Source: Heracleum sosnowskyi | Taxonomy: Eukaryota; Streptophyta; Magnoliopsida; Apiales; Apiaceae | Direction: 5' to 3' | Length of the DNA stretch: 64,000 bases | Assembly: GCA_030848705.1 (NCBI GenBank) | Contig: CM061236.1 | Location: 143,190,574-143,254,573 of the forward strand | Part shown: positions 10,287 through 20,570 of the stretch, in pieces | Layout: each line of letters begins with the position of its first letter | Numbering within the stretch: the first letter of the stretch is position 1 | Position numbers and translations under genes: made by a program | Notes under the pieces: generated by a model | What the model was told of the DNA's origin: nothing | Databases searched by the model: none | The model's input: only the letters and a program-made list of their open reading frames with translations

Positions 10287-12329
10287 ATGGCGTTGAAGGT
10301 GAAGACAAAGATTGACAATGACAAGATGTATGATGAAGAAGACGAAACAACACCAGTAAGTCCACTTGGACAGTACCTCAACAGCTCCGCCTTGTCTCTT
10401 TCTGTCTACGGCATTCTCGAATTCGAAGTCCCGATCAATGACATGCCCATTTCTCTAATCCAACGTGATTTTTTACCGGCCAACCCTCGCTTCTCGTGTA
10501 TCATGGTTTGTAACTTGAAATTTATTTGTTGAATAATATTTGTTTAGCATAAGATCTTGCTGAGGTCTTCCTCTGACATCTTAATATTTTAGAACGACTG
10601 ATTACTTGACATGATATCAAAACTTGAAGGGTTACTTAACATATTTGACTTATTTTAAATTTTGACCCGCTAACTTGATGTTTTTGCTAACCCTTGGATC
10701 ATGTACATAGTTTTTTTATTTAAATGCAGATTGATGATAAGAAGAATGGCGTAAAGAAATGGAAGCCTGTTGAAGTTGATGTGAATGACCACTACTTTGA
10801 CCCTAAATTTCCCGAAGGATTGTCACGGGACGAATACGAAGAGTGTCTCCATAACTATATATCCAAAATTGCACTTGAACAACTTCCGCAAAGCAAACCC
10901 TTATGGCAGATTCACAGCTTTAAATATCCAACAAAGAATGGAGCTGGGAGTGTTATATTTAAGCTTCATCATTCACTCGGTGATGGCTATTCAATTGTGG
11001 GAGCTCTTCTTTCTTGTTTACAAAGAGCTGACGATCCTTCTCTTCCGTTAACACTTCCTTCTCGTCAGTCAAGCACGAGGCCTACAAAAACAAATGTTTC
11101 GTTGCTCAAAGCTGCTGCTCGGTTTCCATTCACTGTGATGACAAGTCTTTTGGATTTCGGACGGGCTATGTTAAGGAGCAGTATTGTCGAAGATGATTAT
11201 ACTCCCATTAGGTCTTCCTCTCACGGAGTTGAGTTCCGCCCTTTGGCTATAACTACTATGGCATTTCGCCTTGATCATATCAAGAAAATCAGTACAAATC
11301 TAAAAGTGGTAAATTTCAGGAATCTTTTTTATTTTCACGTAATTATCCGTAACATTGCAGTCTAGTGTATACCGTGTTCATTTGGTTCCGAGAGCAATTG
11401 ATGAATTAGCTTTTATATTGAATATTTAGACAATCAATGATGTGATTGCTGGAGCAATACAACTGGGAGTCCGGATGTACATGGATGAAGAGGAGGGCAA
11501 ATCAAGCAGTTCAAATTCCACAGCACTGGCATTGTTTAACACAAGGGACATTCACGGCTACAAGTCAGTGAGTGAGATGCTTAAACCTAAGGCTAGCATG
11601 CCATGGCGTAACCAATTTGCATTTCTGCATATGGCTATGCCCAAATTGAATGAAACACATAATTCCCTCGATTTCGTCTTCCAGACTCACCGAACTATCG
11701 AGAGACTCAAGAACAACTACGCCGCTTTTCTTACTGGTCAGTTTTTAGCTGTTTCCCGCAAAGTTGTTGGTCCCGAGGTACGCGACATTATAATTTATAC
11801 ACATGCAGTCACATTTTTTTTGAAGTAAAGTATTCACATGAAGTACATCAACAGCCAACAGGCATTCATCATGCATGCAATCTGTTCTAATACATATTTA
11901 GGTTGATTTAATTGACTGATCGAGGCTTTTAATTGTATGAATAAACATACACAGGCTACATCCAAGTTACTTTATAACACTATGAAGAATGCAAGCATGG
12001 CCACGAGCAATGTAATTGGACCGGTAGAAAAAATGGCTTTGGCTAACCATCCTATCAGTGGTCTTTATTTCACAGTTTCGGGCGTTCCACAGGTTGATTC
12101 TAAGCTTACTATCATGCATGTGAACTACTGCATCTATAATTTTTTTAATTATTTTATTCATTGTGTGTTGTATGTGCAGAGTCTAACGGTGGCTCTGGTA
12201 AGTTATGTGGGAACGTTAAGAGCGACGATTGCAGCAGAAGAAGGGTTTATTGATCCGAACAAGTTAAAGATCTTCATCCAGAAAGCATATGACAACATAT
12301 TTGAAGCTGCTGTTTCTTCTGGTTGTTGA
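10287..12329 (+). CDS. WSD: Wax ester synthase/diacylglycerol acyltransferase (WSD family), five exons
   Basis: Exons 10287-10505, 10730-11308, 11430-11777, 11955-12092 and 12180-12329; all junctions are GT-AG and in phase 0, giving 477 residues, the usual WSD length. HHSLGDG at residues 153-159 fits the HHxxxDG acyltransferase active site. The N-terminal VSPLGQYLN, the TINDVIAGAIQLG block and the C-terminal SNVIGPVEKM and VSYVGTLR blocks mark the WS/DGAT N-domain and the DUF1298 C-domain. Family role: joins fatty alcohol with acyl-CoA to make wax esters (some members also make triacylglycerol), normally at the ER. The start ATG is the first in the open frame and fits family N termini. No lesion is visible. 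A FAR gene, the source of the alcohol substrate, lies 9.5 kb upstream on the same strand. Member identity is not resolved. Confidence 0.92.
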
Positions 12330-12557
12330 GTTTCTTTTCATGTTTAATTTCGAAAATATTGTTCATTTGTGGTTTTATCTGGAACTGGATGGCTACTTTT
12401 GTTTAATTTGTGAAAGTTATAATTCCTCGCTTATCTGTTCTTGAGACACAGAGGAACGTCCGGATCATGGCCTTCTATAATAATGCTATAACTAGCTTAT
12501 AGCCGTTCGAACACGGTTACATTTTTTTTTTATTATTATTTTAATAATTTTAAGTTA
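12330..12557. other. WSD 3' flank
   Basis: Likely the 3' untranslated region and immediate downstream DNA. It ends where a degenerate Helitron terminus begins. No gene. Confidence 0.6.
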
Positions 12558-13112
12558 CTAGCCTATAATCAGTGCAATGCATGATTATTTAGTAGTTGTT
12601 AATTTATTATTTGTGTTTTTGTATAATATTTTTACTACCTTAAAATCCGTGGTATTGTTTTTAATAGTTGTTATTTTATTATTTATATTTTATTATTTTA
12701 TTAATTGTATTTGTTTAAAAATAAGTAGACATGTTTTTTAAAAATAAATAGACACGTTAAAATATGTAAATTCTGTTAAATAATTAAACACGTTAAAATA
12801 GGTTTTAAAATAAATTGAAATGACAAATATTTTTGGAAAAGGGAGGGGGTTTAGTAATAAAATATAGAAAGAGATACATGTTTTAGTTGAAAAAAAATAA
12901 TTGTCCGTGATGTTTTTGGAAAAAGCTAGAATTTTGTTAGAAAAATTACAAAAAGTAATGTATTTTAATTAGTTATAAATAGGTCGCATTACTATTTAAT
13001 TATATTTTTTATTGATAAATAAGGGTAATTAAGTAAAACATGAATTACAAAAATTTGTATCAGTCGACTAAACTTTTAATGTTTCTTCTAGTCTATTATA
13101 AGAAAGTATAGA
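12558..13112 (-). mobile_element. Degenerate non-autonomous Helitron
   Basis: The left end is CTAG after host A, followed by a decayed hairpin (CAGTGCAATGCATGATT). The right end AGAAAGTATAGA precedes T at 13113, with the subterminal AAACTTTTAATGTTTC shared with the other copies. The inside holds the same GATATTTTTGGAAAA and GTAATTGTCCGTGAT-type blocks as 7821-8872. Non-coding. Confidence 0.65.
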
Positions 13113-13686
13113 TTTTATTTTATTCAATGGAATTACCCGTTATTTTTTTGAAAAATGATACCTTTTAGTTAAGAAAATTTTTAGTTAGAGAGTACAAAAA
13201 AATATATGATTTGCCTAAAAAAGCTAATCGATCTGTTATTAGTAATTATAAGATTATTATTTTATTTTATTAAATGGAACTGTCTGTGATATTTTTAGAA
13301 AATGAAAGATTTTAGTTAGGAAAAATAGAAAAGTAGAAATTTTAGTTAGAAAATATAAAAAAGAATATATAATTTGGCCAAAAAAGGAAATTGGTTACTT
13401 ATTAGCAGTTATAATATTATTATTTTATGTTATTAAATGGAACTGCCCATTATATATTTGAAAAATGAGATATTTTAGTTTGGAAAAATACAAAGGCAAC
13501 TATATATAACTTATTAATAAATATTATATTTTATTAAATGGAACTACCCGTAATATTTTTGGAAAATGAGATGTTTTAGTTAGAAGAAATTTTAGTTTAG
13601 AAAATAAAAAAAAATTAAGACTTTGCTAAAAAAGCTAATCGGTTATTTATTAGTAATTATAATATTATTATTTTATTAAATGAAAC
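13113..13686 (-). repeat. Helitron internal repeat array, left part (continues at 42020)
   Basis: Roughly 160-bp units built as CTGTCCGTGATATTTTT, GAAAATGAGAGGTTTTAG, GTTAGAAAATATAAAAAAG and ATTATTATTTTATT, repeated several times. The array is interrupted after 13686 by element B and resumes at 42020 with the same phase (GAAACTG border), ending in a Helitron-type terminus near 42387. The last five bases (GAAAC, 13682-13686) are the target duplication of element B. Confidence 0.7.
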
Positions 13687-14959
13687 TGTTAGGAATGAAT
13701 ATCACCTAAAAACTAGACAGGGGGGTGAATGGATAGTTTGATGTATTTTTGCTTTCTTGAAACTAAATATAAACTGTATATGATTATGTTATGTAGTATG
13801 CAGAAAGTAAACAACACACACAATCACTTTAATCTACTTTGTATAAGCAAATTAAATACTACAGCTTTCCAAGAAATTCACAATCGAATTTCTGGCTTCT
13901 AAACAAGAACAGTTTTTCCTTGCTTGCTTACAGAGAAAAGAGTTTAAGATTGAAAACTATGTGTATCTCTCTTACAGCTTTTTGTTGTGTGTGCACGATA
14001 TATATTCACCTATACAAACTAGGCACACACAATATTACACAGCTACCCCTTCTGAAAGTCCAACTTGTCCTGCCATAAGAAGTTCACTGTGTCAAGAAGG
14101 ACCACCTGCTTTTCAGAGTCTTTCCCGTTTCTGTAGCTGCTTGTCTCTTATCTTTCTCTCCAAGTTTAGCTGTAGATTTGCCATCTGTTCTTTGGACCAC
14201 CTTGCCAGAACAAATGCTTCAGTATTTGTCTCTTTTGATTCTTGGTTCTGTACCTTGATTTGTCTTGTTATAAACGGCTAAGTGTTGATATCGTGAACTG
14301 CACTTCATTCCTGACTTCGCAATCTCCCTTGTGAGGACTACGCGATATAGGCTTTGAAGACTTTGCGACATAGGTCATTTGATGACTATGCGACATAGGT
14401 CATTTGATGACTATGCGACATAAGTCATTTGACGACTATGCGACATAAGTCATTTGACGACAACGCGACATAAGGCTTCTGAGGACTTCACGATCTAGGC
14501 TTCTTTGACTTTGCTGACTTCAACACTTCACGACATGTGTCTTGAGGACTTCTCGACATAGTACAAAATGGACTATGTGATGTAGCACTTCACGACATAG
14601 ATATTGGAGACTTCACGACATAGCTTTCTTCTGACTTTGCTATATAATGCCTTAGACAGATTTCTGCAACTTATTTCTTCATGGCCTTATTCATTTCTAT
14701 CCTGCTGCATGAACACTTCTGAACTTCTACCAGGACAATTATTCAATGGCCTATATACAATCTAGATGCAAGAAACTTTGCTAAGCTCATTATAACTTTG
14801 AGCATACATGATCAAGCTAATGTTCATGAGAACAAGACAAGTACATTGAGAGACCTATACTATATCCCAGTGATAGAATTCACTAGGTCATGTAGTGTGA
14901 CATAGTCACATAGTGTAGGCTTGTTAATAGTGGTATTCAGACATGTCTTGAGCCTAACA
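13687..14959 (-). repeat. Element B 3' LTR (1273 bp)
   Basis: Starts TGTTAGGAAT and ends GCCTAACA. It abuts a purine tract on the element strand. It is 194 bp longer than the other LTR, almost entirely because of a tandem block of GACTATGCGACATAGGTCATTT-type units at about 14330-14620. An open frame of 106 codons in it (13961-14281) also occurs in the other LTR and is not considered a gene. Confidence 0.93.
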
Positions 14960-14975
14960 ATCTCCCCCAAATTAT
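14960..14975 (-). other. Element B polypurine tract
   Basis: On the element strand this reads ATAATTTGGGGGAGAT directly before the 3' LTR, the usual primer site for plus-strand DNA synthesis. Confidence 0.85.
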
Positions 14976-15112
14976 GAGTAAGATCCTTAGGCACAATTTC
15001 ATGTCTGATAACAAGCCTAACTTACATAAAAGGAAATTAAGTAACAGAGAGGACAATTTATGAACATTGAGATCAGGAATTTTATTACATAGAAAACTTG
15101 AAAGCTTACAGA

Positions 15113-18100
15113 TTATCTTTGTTGCTCAGCAGATTCAGCTTCCAATTGCTTCTCTTGTAAATCATCATAAATCTTCTTTTTCCTTATCTCTTCACTTCTC
15201 TTCATGTCTATGATGGCTTCTTGAAGTTCTTCTCTTGCAATCAGTTCTTCAATGAGAGGAGAGTCTTTTATATCATCAATTGCAGCTTTAAGAGCACTTT
15301 CCACATATGAATTCAGAAACTCCATATCTTGCTTATGCCTCCATTAGAATTTTTGTATTCCACAACATAAGGATTTTGTTTTACCCTGCAAAGCCCTTTC
15401 TTTCTTAGCTCCTTTGCTCTTTCCTCAATTTCAGCCATTTCTTTCTCTTTCTGAATTATCTTCTCTTCATTTTCCTTTCTCAGGTTTTCTTCATAATCAG
15501 CATGCATTTTCAAGAACCTGGCAATATCTATCTTCCATGTCCTTTCTTCTTTTTCTTCAAAATTCAGTAAGGCATTTATCCTTTCAAGCTCATACATATA
15601 GAAATATTGTCAGCCTCCTTGCTTCATTATCCTTTCTCTTCCATCAGTGTACTTGATCTCTAGATGATCTAACTTCACTTTGACTTCAAAGATCCTTTGA
15701 GCCCTCAAAAATGCTAGGGCATCTTCATCATAGTCCTCATCAAGTGGAAGCACATTGATGCCAATAACATTTGAGAGTTTTCCAGTCTTCTTTGTTATCC
15801 TTATCCTTTTGGGTACACTTTTGATCTTCATATGTTTCACAAGAGACACCTTTCTGGAACAAGGAGAATTAGTCTTCAGTGCCACATCACTTGGAAGAAG
15901 CTTCATTCCTTTTCCCTTCGTCCACTGTAGCACTCCACTAGCTGTGACTTTGTGGAAGTGTCTTCTTGAGGTTTCTTTTGTGGCTCCTTCTTTCTTCTGT
16001 GGCAATTCAGGTTCAGAAGTCTTAGATAATGATTTTGGAGGATCATTACTAACAGTACCTACCCTAGACTTAGAGTCTTGTGTTGTGGTTAAAGTACTGC
16101 TAGCAATGTCCTTGACTTGCTGAATTCCACTTCTTGTCCTCTTGGTTGTTTCCTTTGTCTCCTTAGAATCCCTCTTGTCATCATCAGCACCTTTTGTCTT
16201 CTTTGAGGATTTGCTCCTGCTACTTTCACTTGGTCCATCCTTATCACTCCTTGAATTAGATCTCCTTCTGTAGGTTTTCTCCTCATCATCATCCTCACCA
16301 TCCTTCTTCTTGCTCTTTTCTTTGACAGATTCAGGAATGACTCCATGAATCAGAAAAGATTGTAGAGTGTGAATCATTTCTAGTTCCTCAACTGTCCTAA
16401 CTCCTTTCTTAGATCTCAGCATCTGCAACACCTGTTTGATCTTTGCATTGTTTTTCATTTTCAGGTCTGAGGGAATGACAAGTTGGTCAATGCTGTTATC
16501 TTGAGATAGACTTTGGTAGATAATTGTCCTTGGCTTGGAGATAACCTCAGGCAATCTTTGATTTTGATCTATCTTCAAGTCATTGTATAGACTTTCATTG
16601 TTCACTCCATGCTTTTCAATCAACTCCAGAATGATTGACAGCTCAGTAAATCTCAGTCTCTCTAGAGTTTGAAATGATAGATGCTACAAGCAATTGTCCT
16701 TGCACACCATGATAACCTCTCTTAGATGAACATCCCTGATTTTCTTTACTGCAACTGTGAAGTACTTGATGCTTTCCTTGAGCTTATGTCTGTAGTCTCT
16801 TGCATCTTCATGAGCATTTCTGTAGATGGCTTTCAGAAACTCCAGGAAGGCCTCATCATGATAGATGTTTGAATTGGCAACTTCCTATAGCTTGGCCTCT
16901 GTGATAACTGTAGCTTTGACAGGTTGAGCATTAGGAGTAGGTTGAGCAGGATGAGTAGCTGAAGTGTCTTTGGGCATCGTAGATGGATAGTAGGTGGTTG
17001 TGACTGTGCTTTTTTGACCTTGTGCACTTATGACCTCTACAGGGGGTAGGATTATTGGTTTGATTGTTTCTTCAGAAATTTTGCCCTTAAGCTTCTGTTG
17101 CTTGGCAGGTACTCCCCCTTTCTTTTTCAGAATGACCTCCTTTTGTTTCTCCCCCTTAGGCTTGGAATCAGACAAGATGTCTTGAGCTTCCCCAGGGATA
17201 GGCAGGTTCATTTGTCTCATCATAGAAGTCAGCATTTGTTGTTGCACCAGCAGGATATTGGAGGTATTGTTGTCTTGGTCATCCAGCTTGTCATTGAGCT
17301 GGTTTAGAGATTGAGCAAGTATCCTGTTTTCATCTTTCAGAGAGGCCACTTCTCTTTCTAGACCATCCACCTTGGAGAATAGCTGTTGAGACTTGAAAGA
17401 ATTTAGAGATTGATCCTTGATCTTGGCGAAGTCAAATTTGGAGATGTTTGACATAGGAACTTCATCCACCAATTTGTCACTATATTGATTCTTCCAAATC
17501 ACATTCAGCATTGCATTATAGTTGATGTTGGCGTTGACTTGATTTTACAATGTTGTAGCCAGTTTCTTGATGTTGTCTGTGACCATGGCTAGAGAGATGT
17601 CCATCATGTTGACAGTGGAATTGGTTTTCTGGATTTCTTTGAGGATGCCATCCACCTTGGGAAAATCAGAGAGATATGAGTTTCTTAACTTAGTGATGGA
17701 TCTTTCTGTCTCCTCCTGGATTGAATAAATCTCTGATTGAAGCCCTTTCCCAAGATAGTGCAGAGCCTTCAATTGATTCTTGTAGACATCATTGACAGCA
17801 TCATAAACTGCAGCAGGAGAGAGATCTTTTGCATTGGAGCCTAGAGAGGTGAGGTAATTTTCTCTCAGAAAAGATAGGGCCTCCTTGAGTTTGATAGATC
17901 TCTTAGCATCCAACCAGGCATCCACATTTCCCTCTGGTTCAGCTGCATCCACTATTTTCTGCAACATCCTCCTTGTGGCAAAGAAGAATAGCCTCATAAT
18001 CAGCATTTGGCAAGTTTGAGGTGAGGAGGTGTTGAGCTATTTTTGAGAACTCATCAATCTGTGCCACATGTAGATCTTGAATGGCTTCTTCTGTCATTTT

Positions 18101-19463
18101 AGAAGGCACAGTTGATGATCCTGAAGGCCTGTCATGTTGCACAGGCTTCAGCCATTCTGACAGAGTGGCCTGAGCCAAGTGAGAGATAGTGCTAGGCACT
18201 TCAAGGGATGCAAGTTTTTTAGTCTCCTCCAGCCTTGGAATGGCTGTAGAGTCTGATGTTGTCTCCATTGAAATGGGATGTGTTACAACATCAGCCCTAT
18301 TTGTTTGTGAAGAAAGTTCCACATCCCTAAGGATGGGAGAATTTGGCATAGAGTCTCCAGTGAAAACTGGTGAATCCTCCATGTTTGTGTTGGTGTCATT
18401 AAGATATGCCCCAACATGCATTCCCTGACCAACTAGATGTGGTTCCTGGGTGGTGAGCACAGTGTCTTGCACCATGTCACTTGAGGTTGGCTCAATCACA
18501 GTGTTGAATTGTGATTGATCAATTTCAGAAAAGTCATGTGAATGACTAATCTGTTGAGAAGAAATGTTAGATGTAGATTCTGGAAGAGAAGTGTGGTGTG
18601 GATTGAATTTTGGCACCCCCCCCCCTGAGAAATAGGAGGAGTTTCAAGTGTGATGTGCTCTCCACTCAATGTGTCAGCATCCTTATTTCTCCTAGGATCA
18701 AGAGTGAGTTCTTGATCCTGTGCAGACTCAGTACAGATTGTAGTGGGGAGACTACTCTTTTCAATGCCAATAACCTGTTGGGAGGCCATTGACAGTAATA
18801 GGTGTACCCCTTTTTCCACATCTGAATCCTGTTGGGAGGATCCAGTGGTAGGTTTGGATTTGGATTTCATACTTTGTCTGGTGAGAGGTGACTCAGGATT
18901 CTCACTTTCTAACTCTACAGTTTCTTGAATCACTTTTAGGGGTCTCTTCTTAGTCTTCTTTTTAGTAACATCAGTCTTTTGGGAGACTGATGCACTTGGC
19001 TGCCTAGCTTCTACAGTGGTGTTTGCAATTGGGTTACTGGATGGGATGGGAAGGCTGGGGTTAGACTGTGTAGCTCCTTCAGTCTCAACCTCCCCTGTCC
19101 AGGAAAGTGCATGGTATATGGGCTTATCAAGTGGATAAGACTCAAATGTGTCCTGCATATGCTTGGTCACACTTAGAATCACATCCACTTGATTCCTTGT
19201 GTCCAATGAGCCAAATAGAACTTTGGACATGGACTTGGAATAAGCCATTTTAGTTTTATCTATACCCTCCAATTCATGGATATTTGCATCAAGATAATTT
19301 AAATAACTTGAAGGAAACGAGGGTAAAAGATGTCATTACCTCTACCACGAACGGTCCTGCCTAGCCTCTGAGCCAATTCCTTGAGAATTATGGCTCCCAC
19401 ATTGATCTCCTGGTTGTTGGCCAGGGAGTAGGCTAGCTTCACAGCAATGTGACTGATATGGTC
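15113..19463 (-). pseudogene. Element B envelope-like region, distal part
   Basis: Continues, on the other side of element A, the frame that begins at 34483. Starts with ISHIAVKLAYSLANNQEIN and YPRFLQVI, then a long low-complexity Ser/Thr/Pro/Gln-rich part, coiled-coil stretches (for example residues around 17200-17400 and 15340-15600) and a Lys/Glu-rich end. Breaks: loss of one base in a T/A run near 19300; frameshift at a C10 tract (18616-18625); frameshift near 17960; in-frame stops at 17545, 16885, 16684 and 15610; frameshift near 15330. The family is named envelope-like from its place after pol in Sireviruses; no clear signal peptide or fusion feature is seen here, so the function remains unknown. 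Confidence 0.78.
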
Positions 19464-20519
19464 TGTTGGGATTTATGGGTGATAGCATAGAAACAACTTA
19501 ACTTTGATTATACTTAATTTTTCAAATTAAGTAGAACATACTGTCATAGCCAAAGTATGTTCTTGTAATCAGTATGCAATGTTATTCTAGTTGTATTGTT
19601 TGAAAGAAGTTCACTTATGTGTTCAAGCCTCAAAGAATGCTCTTTGGATGACAACATGAATAAAGGTTACTGTCCTAAAGCTGTGACAGTAAGATTACAA
19701 GAAGACAGAATGTTGCAAGTCACGACAGCATATTCACTCTGACAGCAACATTGGCGGAAGACTACGCGACAGCAACTATTGCCCTCGACAGCAAGTTTGG
19801 GATCCTCGACAGCACTCTATGCGGGGAACTCATACTGTCACCAAAAGATCATTCCTGTGACAGCAAGCTTTGCGGCAAAAGTAACTGTCTCAATAAAGAT
19901 CCTTATGCTAGGTATCTTTCTTAGTAAAATCCCGTGACAGTTTAAATGTTCAAGAAACAGGCGTGATGCAGTATCCCTAAGCTGCACCAAGTCTGCAAGA
20001 CTACGACAGAAGCTTCAAGCACTGCAAAACAAAAGCGAATCAATTCAAGAGCAAGGTCAAGTCTTTATCTGCTGAATTGGTTTAGCTGGAAATAGAATGA
20101 ATCTAGGTTGCTTTCTTTGTAATGTTTATCTGACATGTTAGCAATTTAGGAAAGTCACATGGGTAAGACAATCTGTAAGAAGCTGCCACTTGACAGTGAC
20201 AGCAGCTTCACAAACCCGTGACTGATAGTGATAGGGTTAGTCTTATACCTACTATCAACTCATTCTAGAAAAGGAACGAAGACAAGCAAGTGTCTTTGAA
20301 GAAAACCCGAAGCTCGAGAATTCTTTCTTGAGGTTGTAGCAACACTTTGCAAAATAAATAAAACATTTATTTTGTGAATCTTGTTCTTACTAAATACTGT
20401 TCGTGATTGCATATATTGCTGATAACGTTTAATCTTGATTTTAGTTGTTGAAATTTAGATTGAATTTTATCAGTATTGCATTCATCCCCCCCCCCTTCTG
20501 CAATACACAAGGACTAACA
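19464..20519 (+). repeat. Element A 5' LTR
   Basis: 1056 bp, TG...CA ends. Contains 16 CTGTC/GACAG pentamers by my count, in both orientations, and a C10 tract shortly before the end (20486-20495 region), a feature also seen near the LTR ends of elements B and D. Followed directly by the primer binding site. Confidence 0.95.
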
Positions 20520-20521
20520 AC

Positions 20522-20533
20522 TGGTATCAGAGC
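20522..20533 (+). other. Element A primer binding site (tRNA-Met initiator)
   Basis: TGGTATCAGAGC begins three bases after the 5' LTR and is the standard complement to the 3' end of initiator tRNA-Met used by plant copia elements. Confidence 0.92.
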
Positions 20534-20570
20534 GTTCAGATTAACATACATATCTGAGATCCCGGAGAAA

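Noticed and set aside
13961..14281. 106-codon open frame, repeated at 41218-41538
   Set aside because: It lies inside both LTRs of element B, so its duplication and near identity come from the LTRs; no family resemblance or start context.
14330..14620. CRISPR-like array of repeated words with spacers
   Set aside because: Plant LTR; the repeats are degenerate, 14-25 bases, with nearly identical spacers, so it is a tandem repeat.
15414..15656. Plus-strand open frames across element B envelope-like and gag regions (for example 15755-16123, 18189-18428)
   Set aside because: Shadows of the minus-strand coding sequence.
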